In this document: piece after piece, positions 8,470 through 19,790 of the stretch
How positions within the stretch are numbered: the stretch's first letter is position 1
Layout of the letters: each line of letters begins with the position of its first letter
Assembly (NCBI RefSeq): GCF_019947135.1
Contig: NZ_JAGSHT010000010.1
Coordinates: forward strand, 62,001-126,000
Origin: Occultella gossypii
Lineage (GTDB): Bacteria; Actinomycetota; Actinomycetes; Actinomycetales; Beutenbergiaceae
DNA length: 64,000 bases
Reading direction: 5' to 3'
Notes under the pieces: model-generated
What the model was told of the DNA's origin: nothing
What the model saw: the letters and a program-made list of their open reading frames with translations, nothing else
The model's database searches: none
Position numbers and translations under genes: made by a program

Positions 8470-9444
8470 GTGCTCGTCGACCTGTTCGAGAACCGGCTGG
8501 CGCTCGCCCTGATCGTCGTGCTCGGCGTCCCGGCCGTCCTCGTGCTGTACATCGTCGCCGTCGAGGCGCTCCTGACGAGGGTGTCCCGGCGGGTCTCCGC
8601 AGCCGTCCGACCCTGGCTGTGGCTCGCCCCCGCGCTCGGCTTCCTGGGCGTCTTCCTCGTCTACCCCACTCTCGCCACGATCTACCGCAGCTTCCAGAAC
8701 CGGCGCGGTGACGCGTTCAGCGGACTCGAGAACTACGTATGGTTCTTCACCCGCAGCGACACGCTCATCGCCCTGCGCAACAACGTCCTCTGGGTCCTGC
8801 TGCTCCCGCTGCTGGTGGTCGCTCTCGGGCTGGGCATCGCGGTACTCGTGGACCGGGTCAGGTACGAGGTGGTCGTGAAGTCGGTGGTCTTCCTGCCGAT
8901 GGCGATCAGCTTCGTCGCCGCAGGGGTCATCTGGCGCCTCATGTACGACCTCAACCCGAACACCGGGACGCTCAACGCCGCCCTCGACCTCGTCAACGGA
9001 CCCCGGGTGGCGTGGCTCAGCACCTCGCCGATCAACAACCTCATGCTGATCCTCGTCGGCGTCTGGATGTTCACCGGGCTGGCGATGGTCATCCTCTCGG
9101 CCGGGCTCAAGGGCATCAGCGCAGAACTGCTCGAGGCCGCACGCATCGACGGCGCGAACGAACGGGAGGTATTCCGGTTCGTCATCCTGCCGCTCCTGGC
9201 CCCGACGATCGCCGTCGTGGCCACCACCGTCATCATCTTCGCGCTGAAGACGTTCGACATCGTCTACGTGATGACGAACGGCAACTTCGAGACCGACGTC
9301 ATCGCGAACACGATGTACAAGGAACTCTTCGCGAACGGCCAGCAGGGCCGCGCGGCGGCGGTTGCCGTCGTGCTCCTGCTCGCGACCGTGCCCGTGATGA
9401 TCCTCAACGTGAAGCGCTTCAAGCAGCAGGAGGAGGTGCGATGA
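8470..9444 (+). CDS. Sugar ABC transporter permease (MalF-type)
   Basis: Encodes 324 residues. The frame opens at 8452 but GTG at 8470 follows GGAGGGAG at correct spacing, giving VLVDLFENRLALA. Hydrophobic segments include an extra N-terminal helix (LALALIVVLGVPAVLVLYIV) before the usual MalF-like six. The cytoplasmic EAA loop that contacts the ATPase is EAARIDGANEREVFRFVILP. With the partner at 9441 it forms the membrane channel. The stop codon overlaps the partner's ATG (ATGA). No ATPase gene lies nearby. Confidence 0.9.
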   Translation: MLVDLFENRLALALIVVLGVPAVLVLYIVAVEALLTRVSRRVSAAVRPWLWLAPALGFLGVFLVYPTLATIYRSFQNRRGDAFSGLENYVWFFTRSDTLIALRNNVLWVLLLPLLVVALGLGIAVLVDRVRYEVVVKSVVFLPMAISFVAAGVIWRLMYDLNPNTGTLNAALDLVNGPRVAWLSTSPINNLMLILVGVWMFTGLAMVILSAGLKGISAELLEAARIDGANEREVFRFVILPLLAPTIAVVATTVIIFALKTFDIVYVMTNGNFETDVIANTMYKELFANGQQGRAAAVAVVLLLATVPVMILNVKRFKQQEEVR

Positions 9445-10355
9445 CTCAGGCACCCATCGCCGTGGACCTGCCCACGCAGGAGCCCGCGGGCGGCAGGCGT
9501 GGCAAGAAGCGCCGCCCCGGCTCCGTGCTGCACGTGGTGCTCACAATCATCATGCTCATGTGGGCGGTGCCCACGCTCGGCCTGTTCGTGGCCTCCTTCC
9601 GCACCGCGGAAGCCACCAACGCCTCCGGCTGGTGGACCGCGATCATCCCACCCTGGGAATTCACGTTCGGCAACTACGACTACGTCCTGAACCGGGCCGG
9701 CTTCTGGGACTCCTTCGTCAACAGCCTGTTCATCACGATCCCGGCGACCGTGCTCGTCGTCATGGTCTCGGCGTTCGCCGCATACGCGTTCGCCTGGATG
9801 CACTTCCCGGGCCGCAACGCGATCTTCGTCGTCGTGGTCGGGCTGCTCGTCGTACCCCTCCAGGTGACCCTCATCCCGGTCCTGGCACTGTTCCGCGACG
9901 CATCCCTGGGCGGCTACGAGCTCAACGGCACGATCATGGCGGTCTGGCTCGCACACACCGGCTACGGCCTCCCGTTCGCGGTCTACCTGCTCCGCAACTA
10001 CGTCGGTGGGCTGCCGCGATCACTGTTCGAGGCCGCCGAGATCGACGGCGCCGGACACGCCACCATCTTCTTCCGGCTGGTCCTGCCGATGAGCGTCCCG
10101 GTCATCGCATCCCTGGTCATCTTCCAGTTCCTGTGGGTCTGGAACGACCTCCTGGTCGCGCTCGTCTACCTCGGACCGGTACCCGCCAACCACCCGCTCT
10201 CGGTGACCCTGGCCAACCTCACCACGAACTTCGGCGGGAACTGGCAGTTCGTCACCGCGGCCGCGTTCGTCTCGATGGTCGTCCCGATCCTCGTGTTCTT
10301 CGCCCTGCAGCGCTACTTCGTGCGCGGCATCACCGGCGGCGCCGTCAAGGGCTGA
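9441..10355 (+). CDS. Carbohydrate ABC transporter permease (MalG-type)
   Basis: Encodes 304 residues with about six membrane helices and the EAA loop EAAEIDGAGHATIFFRLVLP, characteristic of MalG-like subunits. A basic N-terminal tail (GGRRGKKRRPG) precedes the first helix. The frame is open much further upstream, but the ATG at 9441 follows AGGAGG and overlaps the stop of the previous gene, fixing the start. It completes the importer membrane channel. The operon ends here; a convergent gene ends 34 bp downstream. Confidence 0.9.
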   Translation: MTQAPIAVDLPTQEPAGGRRGKKRRPGSVLHVVLTIIMLMWAVPTLGLFVASFRTAEATNASGWWTAIIPPWEFTFGNYDYVLNRAGFWDSFVNSLFITIPATVLVVMVSAFAAYAFAWMHFPGRNAIFVVVVGLLVVPLQVTLIPVLALFRDASLGGYELNGTIMAVWLAHTGYGLPFAVYLLRNYVGGLPRSLFEAAEIDGAGHATIFFRLVLPMSVPVIASLVIFQFLWVWNDLLVALVYLGPVPANHPLSVTLANLTTNFGGNWQFVTAAAFVSMVVPILVFFALQRYFVRGITGGAVKG

Positions 10356-10389
10356 GGCGGGCGACACCAGCTCCGGAGCCGCCTGAACC

Positions 10390-11145
10390 CTAGGCCTCGA
10401 ACCAGCCTCGCGGGCGGTTGGCTACCGTCGGAGCGTCGATCGCGGGGCCAGGGGCGGCCCAACCGACGGCGTTGGCCAGCACCCGCCGCACCTGCGGGTG
10501 GTGGTAGACCGGGTACTCCTGGTCCCCGGGACTGAAGTAGAAGATCCGGCCGTTGCCGCGGCGGAACGTGCACCCGCTGCGGAACACCTCACCGCCGGTG
10601 AAGGAGCTGATGAAGACCAGTTCCTCCGGGGCGGGGATGTCGAAGTACTCCGAGTACATCTCCTGCTCGGGGATGTCGATCGGGTTCGGCACGCCGGCCG
10701 TGATCGGGTGCCCCGGGGCGACGGTCCAAACCAGTTCCCGGTCCGCCTCGTTGCGCCAGCCGAGCGAGCACGTCGAGCCCATCAGATCGATGAAGATCTT
10801 CGAGAAGTGGGCAGAGTGCAGCACGAGCAGCCCCATGCCGGCCAGGACCCGGGCCCGTACCCGCGCCACGATCTCGTCGCTGACGTCCCCGTGCGCCGCA
10901 TGCCCCCACCAGGTGAGCACGTCGGTCTCGGCGAGGACCTCCTCGGTGAGGCCGTGCTCGGGCTGGTCCAGGGTGGCGGTGCGGACCACGGCGCCATCGC
11001 CGAGGTGCTCGGCGATGCCCTCGGCGATGGTGGTGTGCATGCCGTCGGGGTAGATCGCCCGCACGGACTCATCGCGGTGCTCGTGCACGTTCTCGCCCCA
11101 TACGGTGACACGGATCGGCTGGATCGGCTGGTTCGGCTGTGGCAT
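10390..11145 (-). CDS. ThuA-like domain protein
   Basis: Encodes 251 residues of the ThuA family, which adopts a glutamine-amidotransferase-like fold. Seen: [15 protein letters not shown] at the start, [30 protein letters not shown] and a C-terminal [24 protein letters not shown]. In rhizobia ThuA works with the Gfo/Idh/MocA enzyme ThuB in catabolism of trehalose and related disaccharides through 3-keto intermediates. Here the ThuB-like gene is 49 bp upstream on the same strand and a sugar importer faces the pair. The open frame extends to 11694, but ATG at 11145 after GGAGAGA gives the normal N-terminus. Confidence 0.87.
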   Translation of the reverse strand: MPQPNQPIQPIRVTVWGENVHEHRDESVRAIYPDGMHTTIAEGIAEHLGDGAVVRTATLDQPEHGLTEEVLAETDVLTWWGHAAHGDVSDEIVARVRARVLAGMGLLVLHSAHFSKIFIDLMGSTCSLGWRNEADRELVWTVAPGHPITAGVPNPIDIPEQEMYSEYFDIPAPEELVFISSFTGGEVFRSGCTFRRGNGRIFYFSPGDQEYPVYHHPQVRRVLANAVGWAAPGPAIDAPTVANRPRGWFEA

Positions 11146-11194
11146 GGGTCTCTCCAGGGATGTCTTGGGGTTCGGGCGATGGCGTGGGTCGGGG

Positions 11195-12289
11195 TCAGTC
11201 GGCCTCGACGGCGACCTCACGGCCCTCGAGGGCCGAGCGGTAGCACGCGTCGATGATCCGGGCCCGGGTGAGGGCGTCGCGGCCCACGTGCGCGGACCAG
11301 TCGCCGCCACGCACCGCGTCGACGAACTCCCGGACGACAGCGAGATGCCCCTCCCCCTTCGTGACGGCGGGCCGGACCTCGGCGGGCACGCCCGCGACGT
11401 CGGTGTAGATCCGCAGGGTGTCGGAATGGGTGTAGTTCTCGACGTCGACCACGGCGCCGCCGTCGCTGCCGAACAGTTCGACGCCGAAGTTGTCGCCGGG
11501 CCGGCGGTAGCTGGCCCAGCTGGTCTCCAGCAGCAGGGTGGCGCCGCCCTCCAACCGCAGGAACGCCGTCGCCAGGTCCTCGACGCCGTAGGCGGCCGCG
11601 ACCTGCGTCTTGCCGACGTCCACCCGCCCGCCGAGGCCCCGAGGGCCGAGTTCGGCGAACGTGGACGCGGAGACGCTGAGCACCCGCGGCTCACCGAGCA
11701 GGAACAGGGCCATGTCCAGCATGTGCACGCCGAGGTCGATCAGCGGCCCGCCGCCGGCCATCTCGGCGTCGGTGAACCAGCTGCCCATGCCTGGGATCCC
11801 GTTGCGGCGGCGCCAGTGCGCCTTCGCGTAGTAGATCCGCCCGAGCGCGCCCGCGTCGATCTGGTGCTTGAGCACGTCCACGTCCCCGCGGCGGCGGTGG
11901 TTGAACGCGATGTGCAGGACCCGGCCGGCGGCAACGGCGGCGTCCACCATCCGTTTGCCCTCCTCGGCGGTCCGGGCGAGGGGCTTCTCGCAGAGCACGT
12001 GCGCGCCGGAGGAGAGGGCGGCCACGGTGACCGGCTCGTGCAGGTACGTCGGCGTGCCCACGCTCACGATGTCCAGGTCGTCGCGCGCGACGAGGTCCTC
12101 CCACCGTTCGTAGCGGTGCTCGACGCCGTGGCTGTCGGCGAGCTGGTGAAGCCGCTCGGTCTCGAGCCCGGCGAGCGCGACCACCTCCACGCCGGGGATC
12201 TGCTGGTACGCGGCCAGGTGCGTCGAACCCGCGAATCCGAGCCCGACCACCCCCACCCGCAGCGGTGTCGGTTCCTGAGACAGTGACAT
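11195..12289 (-). CDS. Gfo/Idh/MocA family oxidoreductase (ThuB-like position)
   Basis: Encodes 364 residues. The Rossmann fingerprint [13 protein letters not shown] at residues 12-24 and the diagnostic CEKPLA motif near residue 96 mark an NAD(P)-dependent sugar dehydrogenase; [19 protein letters not shown] carries the family's catalytic Asp/His region. Such enzymes oxidise sugar hydroxyls, often at C3. It precedes the ThuA-like gene in the same transcript, so it probably supplies a keto-sugar substrate to ThuA or acts in the same route for the sugar imported by the 7105-10355 transporter. Substrate unknown. AAGG lies just upstream of the ATG. Confidence 0.88.
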   Translation of the reverse strand: MSLSQEPTPLRVGVVGLGFAGSTHLAAYQQIPGVEVVALAGLETERLHQLADSHGVEHRYERWEDLVARDDLDIVSVGTPTYLHEPVTVAALSSGAHVLCEKPLARTAEEGKRMVDAAVAAGRVLHIAFNHRRRGDVDVLKHQIDAGALGRIYYAKAHWRRRNGIPGMGSWFTDAEMAGGGPLIDLGVHMLDMALFLLGEPRVLSVSASTFAELGPRGLGGRVDVGKTQVAAAYGVEDLATAFLRLEGGATLLLETSWASYRRPGDNFGVELFGSDGGAVVDVENYTHSDTLRIYTDVAGVPAEVRPAVTKGEGHLAVVREFVDAVRGGDWSAHVGRDALTRARIIDACYRSALEGREVAVEAD

Positions 12290-12356
12290 ATCGCCTTCGT
12301 ACGATCGGGATGTGGATCACGGGCCGGGCGCCACCCTAGCGGCCACGGCCGCACGA

Positions 12357-12443
12357 GGCGACCACCCGCCGTCGGGCATCGAGAAGTTGACCCGGCAGCG
12401 GCCGGAACCGTCCCGCCCGGGCGACCACCCGCCGTCGGGCATC
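12357..12443 (+). repeat. Two perfect 24-bp direct repeats upstream of bL37
   Basis: GGCGACCACCCGCCGTCGGGCATC-type sequence (24 bp; starts GGCGACCACC, ends GTCGGGCATC) occurs at 12357-12380 and again at 12420-12443, a 63-bp period. The unit contains an imperfect internal dyad. It sits in the intergenic region between the divergent Gfo/Idh gene and the bL37 gene. It could be a genome-wide dispersed repeat or a regulatory element. Confidence 0.7.
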
Positions 12444-12528
12444 ACGGCGTCGGAGCCACCTGCCCAGGTGTGGGACCATGGACGGCGGAGACTGGCATTC
12501 CGCCACAGTCGGTATCGAGGAGACAGTC

Positions 12529-12603
12529 ATGAGCAAGCGCGGTCGCAAGCGCAAGGCCCGTCGGAACAGCGCCGCCAACCACGGCAAGCGTCCGAACGCC
12601 TGA
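12529..12603 (+). CDS. Ribosomal protein bL37 (24 aa)
   Basis: The ATG at 12529 encodes 24 residues: MSKRGRKRKARRN then SAANHGKRPNA. This extremely basic peptide ending in NHGKRPN matches the actinobacterial large-subunit protein bL37 first seen in mycobacterial ribosome structures. It would bind 23S rRNA. A GAGGAG ribosome site lies 8 nt upstream. A strong hairpin follows the stop by 15 bp, giving a compact monocistronic unit. The gene is too short for most automated calling and is easily missed. Confidence 0.9.
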   Translation: MSKRGRKRKARRNSAANHGKRPNA

Positions 12604-12618
12604 GCGTCGGCAAGCCCG

Positions 12619-12657
12619 AGCGCCGAGTGACACCCCGCGGTGTCCTCGGCGCTTTCT
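12619..12657 (+). terminator. Terminator hairpin after bL37
   Basis: Nine-base arms AGCGCCGAG (12619-12627) and CTCGGCGCT (12645-12653) enclose a second stem ACACC/GGTGT; TTCTC follows. It lies between bL37 and the convergent rsrA, so it may serve as terminator for bL37 and possibly in reverse for sigR-rsrA. Confidence 0.7.
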
Positions 12658-12786
12658 CGTTCCCGGGCATCGGCGAGTAGTCGCCCGGGCCTCGGGACCG
12701 ACCCGGGAACCGGCGGTCTCGAGGCGTCCGGGACCACCTCGGCGTGCGAGACCGGCCGCGAGCCACCTGAGCCGGCCGGCCCGGCC

Positions 12787-13059
12787 TCAGTCGGAGGTGG
12801 TCGTGGTCCGCAGCAGCGAGAGCTGCGTCATGACGCGCATCCGCAGTGCGTCCGGCGCCACCTCGGCACACGAGCGCTTCAGCACCACCCGCAGCTCGGT
12901 CTCGGCGCTCACGGCCTGAAGGCACGTCACGCACTCATCGATGTGGGCCCGCAGCCGGACCAGGTCCAGGTCCGGCAGCTCGGAGTCCACGTACTCGTAC
13001 AGGTGCTCCAGTGCCTCTTCGCACCGGCACTCACCCGTGTTCGGGCGGTCCTGGTTCAT
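12787..13059 (-). CDS. rsrA: Mycothiol-system anti-sigma-R factor (zinc, redox sensing)
   Basis: Encodes 90 residues of the ZAS anti-sigma family. RsrA binds SigR and keeps it inactive until disulfide stress oxidises its cysteines and releases zinc. The zinc/redox ligands are visible as C11 (and C13) in GECRCEEAL and H39-x3-C43-x2-C46 in HIDECVTC, matching the C11/H37/C41/C44 pattern of Streptomyces RsrA. Its ATG overlaps the sigR stop codon, so the two proteins are made in coupled amounts. The length is normal for the family. Confidence 0.93.
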   Translation of the reverse strand: MNQDRPNTGECRCEEALEHLYEYVDSELPDLDLVRLRAHIDECVTCLQAVSAETELRVVLKRSCAEVAPDALRMRVMTQLSLLRTTTTSD

Positions 13060-13661
13060 ACCTTCTCCACCTTCATCCCCAGCGAGCGCGCGTGCTCGGC
13101 GAGCAACTTGCGCAGTTGGGCGCGCCCTCGGTGCAACCGTGACATCACGGTACCGATCGGCGTTTCCATGATCTCGGCGATCTCCTTGTAAGCGAAGCCC
13201 TCCACGTCGGCCAGGTACACGGCCAGGCGGAAGTCCTCCGGAAGCTCTGCGAGCGCGTCCTTGATCTCACCGTCACCGAGCGAGTCCAGCGCCTCGGTCT
13301 CGGCCGAGCGCAGCCCGGTCGAGGTGTGCGACGCGGCCCGGTGGATCTGCCAGTCCTCGACGGTGTCCGCGTCCGACTGGAGGGGTTCGCGCTGCTTCTT
13401 GCGGTAGGTGTTGATGAACGTGTTCGTCAGGATCCGGTACAGCCACGCCTTGAGGTTCGTGCCGGGCTTGTACTGGTGGAACGCGGCGTAGGCCTTCGCG
13501 AACGTCTCCTGGACCAGGTCCTCGGCGTCGGCGGGGTTGCGGGTCATCCGCAGCGCGGCGCCGTACAACTGGTCGAGGTAGGGCATCGCCTCGTCCTCGA
13601 ACCGTCGGTCCCGGGCGACCTCGTTCTCATCCTCGGGTGCCCGGTCGGTGTTCTCTGTCAT
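13056..13661 (-). CDS. sigR: ECF RNA polymerase sigma factor SigR (SigH) of the disulfide-stress response
   Basis: Encodes 201 residues from ATG at 13661. Region 2 contains [17 protein letters not shown] and [11 protein letters not shown] for core binding and -10 recognition; region 4 contains [26 protein letters not shown] and [19 protein letters not shown], the helix-turn-helix for the -35 box. SigR controls thiol-homeostasis genes and its own operon. The frame stays open upstream: an in-frame GTG at 13802 would add 47 residues and lies about 3 nt from the start predicted for an SigR-type promoter, so a longer SigR' isoform as in Streptomyces coelicolor is possible. The ATG at 13661 has no clear ribosome site. 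Confidence 0.93.
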   Translation of the reverse strand: MTENTDRAPEDENEVARDRRFEDEAMPYLDQLYGAALRMTRNPADAEDLVQETFAKAYAAFHQYKPGTNLKAWLYRILTNTFINTYRKKQREPLQSDADTVEDWQIHRAASHTSTGLRSAETEALDSLGDGEIKDALAELPEDFRLAVYLADVEGFAYKEIAEIMETPIGTVMSRLHRGRAQLRKLLAEHARSLGMKVEKV

Positions 13662-13811
13662 CGGGGTCGAGCCTAGTCTGCCTGTGGCACGCCGCAGTCC
13701 GGGCCGGCGGACCCCCGCGGGACCACTCGGCGACGGCCGCGTCGACGCGGCCGTTCGGGGACACGGAGCCGTGGCTCGGTGCTCGGTCAACTCGGCGCTC
13801 ACAACCTCCTC

Positions 13812-13837
13812 AACCACGCCGGGCCGCCGGTCATTCC
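13812..13837 (-). promoter_or_regulatory. SigR-dependent autoregulatory promoter
   Basis: On the minus strand GGAAT (13837-13833) and GTT (13814-13812) are separated by exactly 18 bp, the consensus for SigR/SigH promoters. It faces sigR-rsrA. Transcription would begin near 13805, about 3 nt before an in-frame GTG (13802) and about 144 nt before the conventional sigR ATG. Confidence 0.8.
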
Positions 13838-13887
13838 AGCAGGGCTTTCCACTAGCACTCGCGGGGCATCTGCGGTAGTCATGGATC

Positions 13888-14442
13888 ATGAATCCTCTGC
13901 GCCTGCTCGCCCGTCCGCTCCTCGCCTCGGTGTTCATCGTGGACGGCCTGGACGCCATCCGGAACGCGGACAAGCACGCCGAGAAGCTCGAGCCCTACGA
14001 CAAGCCGATCCAGGCGATCGGGGAGAAGGTTCCGCAGCTGCCCACCGACGCGAAGACGCTGTCCCGGATCACCGGTGCGGTGACGGTCGGCGCCGGGGTC
14101 CTGCTCGCCACCGGGAAGGCCCCGCGGCTGGCTTCGGCGGTGCTCGCGGCCATCACCGTGCCGGTCACGGTGGTGCGCTACCCGTTCTGGACCTCCAAGG
14201 GCGAGCAACGCCGCGCCGACACCACCGCGTTCCTACGCAACCTCGCCCTGGTCGGTGGCCTGCTGATCGCGGCCGAGGACCGGGTCGGCAAGCCCTCGCT
14301 GGGCTGGCAGTGGCGCAACTGGCGCTCGCACCGCAGTGAGCTGGCGGACGTGAAGGCGGACCTGACCAGGGCGAACGTGAAGGCCCTGAAGTCCGACGTC
14401 AAGGCCACCACCGCGGATCTGCGGGCCAAGATCTCGTCCTGA
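13888..14442 (+). CDS. DoxX family membrane protein
   Basis: Encodes 184 residues: [59 protein letters not shown] and [16 protein letters not shown] form the four helices of DoxX-like proteins; the C-terminal 45 residues are charged and probably helical. DoxX proteins have been linked to redox stress in actinobacteria, and it lies divergent from sigR and next to aroA in the conserved block, which is consistent with a thiol or membrane stress role, but the function is unknown. The start codon ATG at 13888 has only weak upstream signals. Confidence 0.88.
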   Translation: MNPLRLLARPLLASVFIVDGLDAIRNADKHAEKLEPYDKPIQAIGEKVPQLPTDAKTLSRITGAVTVGAGVLLATGKAPRLASAVLAAITVPVTVVRYPFWTSKGEQRRADTTAFLRNLALVGGLLIAAEDRVGKPSLGWQWRNWRSHRSELADVKADLTRANVKALKSDVKATTADLRAKISS

Positions 14443-14450
14443 CCCCCCGG

Positions 14451-14456
14451 TAGGCT
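14451..14456 (+). promoter_or_regulatory. Leaderless -10 box (TAGGCT) for aroA
   Basis: TAGGCT ends 6 nt before the GTG start at 14463, with GGGCGG between them. This is leaderless spacing and would give aroA its own transcript despite the 20-bp gap to the DoxX gene. Confidence 0.5.
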
Positions 14457-14462
14457 GGGCGG

Positions 14463-15785
14463 GTGCCGACTCTCACCGCCCCCTGGCCCGCTCCCGTCGC
14501 GACCCGACCACTCGACGCCACGGTGGTGGTCCCGGGCTCGAAGTCCCTGACCAACCGGGCCCTCCCGCTGGCCGCGCTCGCGGTCGAGCCGACCCGGATC
14601 ACCGGCGCCCTGGTCTCCCGGGACGCGGACCTGATGATCGGCGCCCTGCGTGCGCTCGGCACCGGCATCGAGGCCTCCGACGGCGGAACCACCCTGGTCG
14701 TGACGCCGGCGGTCCTTCGTGGGCCGGCCGAGGTGGACTGCGGCCTTGCCGGCACGGTGATGCGGTTCATCCCGCCGATCGCCGCGCTCGCCGACGGTCC
14801 CGTGCGGCTCGACGGGGACGCCGGTGCCCGGGTCCGTCCGATGGGCCCGGTGCTGCGCGGCCTGGCGGCGCTCGGCGTCCCGGTCACCGGTGCGGACCCC
14901 GACACCGGCGAGACCCTCGACGACCCGGCGTACCTGCCGCTGACGGTGCACGGGACCGGCTGGGTGCTCGGTGGCGAGGTCGAGATCGACGCCTCCGGCT
15001 CGTCCCAGTTCGTCTCCGCGCTGCTGCTCGCCGCGCCCCGGTTCGAGGCGGGCCTGACCCTGCACCACGTGGGCGAGGTGCTCCCCAGCCAGCCGCACAT
15101 CGACATGACGATCGCGGCCCTGCGCGAGCGGGGCGTGAACGTCGACGACGCCGCGCCGGGCAAGTGGCGGGTGGAGCCGGGGCCGATCTCCGGCGGCGAT
15201 GTCATCATCGAACCGGATCTGTCCAACGCGGGCCCGTTCCTCGCGGCCGCACTCGCCGTGGGCGGTACCGTGCGGGTGCCGAACTGGCCGACGGTGACCA
15301 CCCAGCCCGGTGCGCTGCTCCCGGGCCTGCTCGAGCGCCTCGGGGCCACGACCGCCGTCGTCGACGGAGTGCTCTCGGTGACCGGCACCGGCACGGTGTA
15401 CCCGGTCGACATGGACCTGAGTGCCGCCGGCGAGCTCGCTCCGACGATCGCGGCCCTGGCTGCCCTGGCCGACGGCGAGTCCCGGCTGCGCGGGATCGCG
15501 CACCTTCGGGGGCACGAGACGGACCGGCTCGCGGCTTTGGTCACGGAGATCCGGCGGCTCGGTGGGTCCGCCGAGGAGACCGAGGACGGGCTGATCATCC
15601 GCGGCGGCGGCCTGCACGGCGCCGAGGTGGAGACCTACCACGACCACCGGATGGCGACGTTCGCGGCCGTGGTGGGCCTCACGGTCGAGGGCGTGCGGGT
15701 CGTGAACGTGGCGACGACGGCGAAGACGCTGCCGGACTTCACCACGATGTGGTCCCACCTCCTCGGGCCGTCCGGCAGGGCGTAG
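14463..15785 (+). CDS. aroA: 3-phosphoshikimate 1-carboxyvinyltransferase (EPSP synthase)
   Basis: Encodes 440 residues from GTG. The enzyme joins shikimate-3-phosphate and phosphoenolpyruvate in the sixth step of the shikimate pathway. Seen: SKSLTNRALPLAALA near residue 25 (substrate-binding Lys and Ser), LAGTVMRFIPPIAALAD near residue 98, ASGSSQFVSALLLAAPRF in the middle, and HRMATFAAVVGL near residue 395, all characteristic. The length is normal. It is followed 7 bp later by rsgA in the same direction, the usual actinobacterial order. The start has an apparent leaderless promoter. Confidence 0.96.
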   Translation: MPTLTAPWPAPVATRPLDATVVVPGSKSLTNRALPLAALAVEPTRITGALVSRDADLMIGALRALGTGIEASDGGTTLVVTPAVLRGPAEVDCGLAGTVMRFIPPIAALADGPVRLDGDAGARVRPMGPVLRGLAALGVPVTGADPDTGETLDDPAYLPLTVHGTGWVLGGEVEIDASGSSQFVSALLLAAPRFEAGLTLHHVGEVLPSQPHIDMTIAALRERGVNVDDAAPGKWRVEPGPISGGDVIIEPDLSNAGPFLAAALAVGGTVRVPNWPTVTTQPGALLPGLLERLGATTAVVDGVLSVTGTGTVYPVDMDLSAAGELAPTIAALAALADGESRLRGIAHLRGHETDRLAALVTEIRRLGGSAEETEDGLIIRGGGLHGAEVETYHDHRMATFAAVVGLTVEGVRVVNVATTAKTLPDFTTMWSHLLGPSGRA

Positions 15786-15792
15786 GCCGGTC

Positions 15793-16806
15793 ATGGCGGG
15801 ACGTAGGGACTGGAGCGAGTCCGACGTCCGGGTGCGCCCGAACCCGAAGGGGAACCGGCCGCGCACCAAGCAGCGTCCCGAGCACGGGAACGCGCAGGCG
15901 GCCCTGGTCCTGGCCGTGGACCGCGGCCGCTATCACCTGCTCACCGACGACGGCGTCCGCCTGGTCGCGATGAAGGCCCGGGAGCTGGGTAGGTCCTCGA
16001 TCGTGGTGGGCGACCAGGTGGACGTGGTGGGCGACACCTCCGGCTCGAAGGACACCCTGGCCCGGGTGGTCCGGGTGCATGACCGACGCACGGTACTGCG
16101 CCGGTCCGCGGACGACTCCGACGTCATCGAGCGGGTGATCGTGGCGAACGCCGACCAGTTGGTCATCGTCACCGCGCTGGCGGACCCCGAGCCGCGGCCA
16201 CGCATGGTCGACCGGTGCCTGGTGGCCGCCTTCGACGCCCGCATGGACGCCCTGCTCTGCCTGACGAAGGCGGACCTGGCCGATCCCGAGCCGTTCACGC
16301 AGCTGTACCGGACCCTGGACGTCGCCTCGGTCGCGACCTACCGGGAGGGTGTGACGATCCATGGGCTGGAGGCGTTGCGCGAGCAGCTGGCCGGCAAGGT
16401 CTCCGTGCTGGTGGGCCACTCCGGCGTCGGGAAGTCGACGCTGGTGAACGCCCTGGTGCCGGACGCGGACCGGGCCACCGGCGTGGTGAACACGACCACC
16501 GGCCGGGGCCGGCACACGTCCTCCTCCGCGGTGGCGCTGGAGCTGCCCGGCGGCGGGTGGATCATCGACACCCCGGGGGTGCGCTCGTTCGGACTCGGGC
16601 ACGTGGACCCGGCCACGTTCGTGGACGCGTTCGCCGACCTCGCCGCGGTCGCGCAGGACTGCCCCCGCGGGTGCACGCACACCGCCGACGCGCCGGACTG
16701 CGCACTCGACGAGTGGGTGGCCTCGGGCGCGGCGGGCGCGGCGGGCGAGGCGCGGCTGGAGTCCTTCCGCAGACTGCTGACGAGTCGGTCCGGCGACTCG
16801 GACTGA
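15793..16806 (+). CDS. rsgA: Small-subunit-dependent ribosome GTPase RsgA
   Basis: Encodes 337 residues. RsgA is a circularly permuted GTPase that proofreads 30S subunit maturation. An N-terminal OB fold is followed by G4-like LTKADL (around residue 157), then the G1 P-loop GHSGVGKSTLVNAL (around residue 207) and G3 DTPGVRSFG, the permuted order typical of the family. The C-terminal zinc motif is CPRGCTHTADAPDC. It follows aroA by 7 bp and is probably co-transcribed with it. The gene is complete. Confidence 0.96.
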   Translation: MAGRRDWSESDVRVRPNPKGNRPRTKQRPEHGNAQAALVLAVDRGRYHLLTDDGVRLVAMKARELGRSSIVVGDQVDVVGDTSGSKDTLARVVRVHDRRTVLRRSADDSDVIERVIVANADQLVIVTALADPEPRPRMVDRCLVAAFDARMDALLCLTKADLADPEPFTQLYRTLDVASVATYREGVTIHGLEALREQLAGKVSVLVGHSGVGKSTLVNALVPDADRATGVVNTTTGRGRHTSSSAVALELPGGGWIIDTPGVRSFGLGHVDPATFVDAFADLAAVAQDCPRGCTHTADAPDCALDEWVASGAAGAAGEARLESFRRLLTSRSGDSD

Positions 16807-16941
16807 CGTCGCGGCCGCGGCGGACCTCGGTCCGGTCCGTCGGCCTGCGGGTTCGGCGCGGGAGTGGCATGGTCGGGTAGAGGCGATCCCGCGATCGCTT
16901 CCGTGCCGCGGGCCGCCCACAACCGATGTGGAGGGCCTTCC

Positions 16942-19734
<2,793 letters not shown>

Positions 19735-19747
19735 CTCGTGGTCGCGT

Positions 19748-19780
19748 CGGTGCCCGGGACCCTGTCCGGTCCGGGCACCG
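19748..19780. terminator. Bidirectional terminator between acnA and the GAPDH gene
   Basis: Perfect 10-bp arms CGGTGCCCGG (19748-19757) and CCGGGCACCG (19771-19780) with a 13-nt loop lie between two convergent genes, 13 nt after the acnA stop and 10 nt after the opposing stop. No T-run on either side, as is common in this genome. Confidence 0.75.
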
Positions 19781-19790
19781 ACGGTGGCCC

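Noticed and set aside
10356-10389. Possible terminator between convergent permease and ThuA-like genes
   Set aside because: Only a 6-bp AGGCGG/CCGCCT pairing with a large loop is present, too weak to claim.
13661-13973. 104-codon in-frame extension of sigR back to 13973
   Set aside because: Most of it runs over the DoxX start and upstream of the SigR promoter; only the part from GTG 13802 is kept as a possible isoform.
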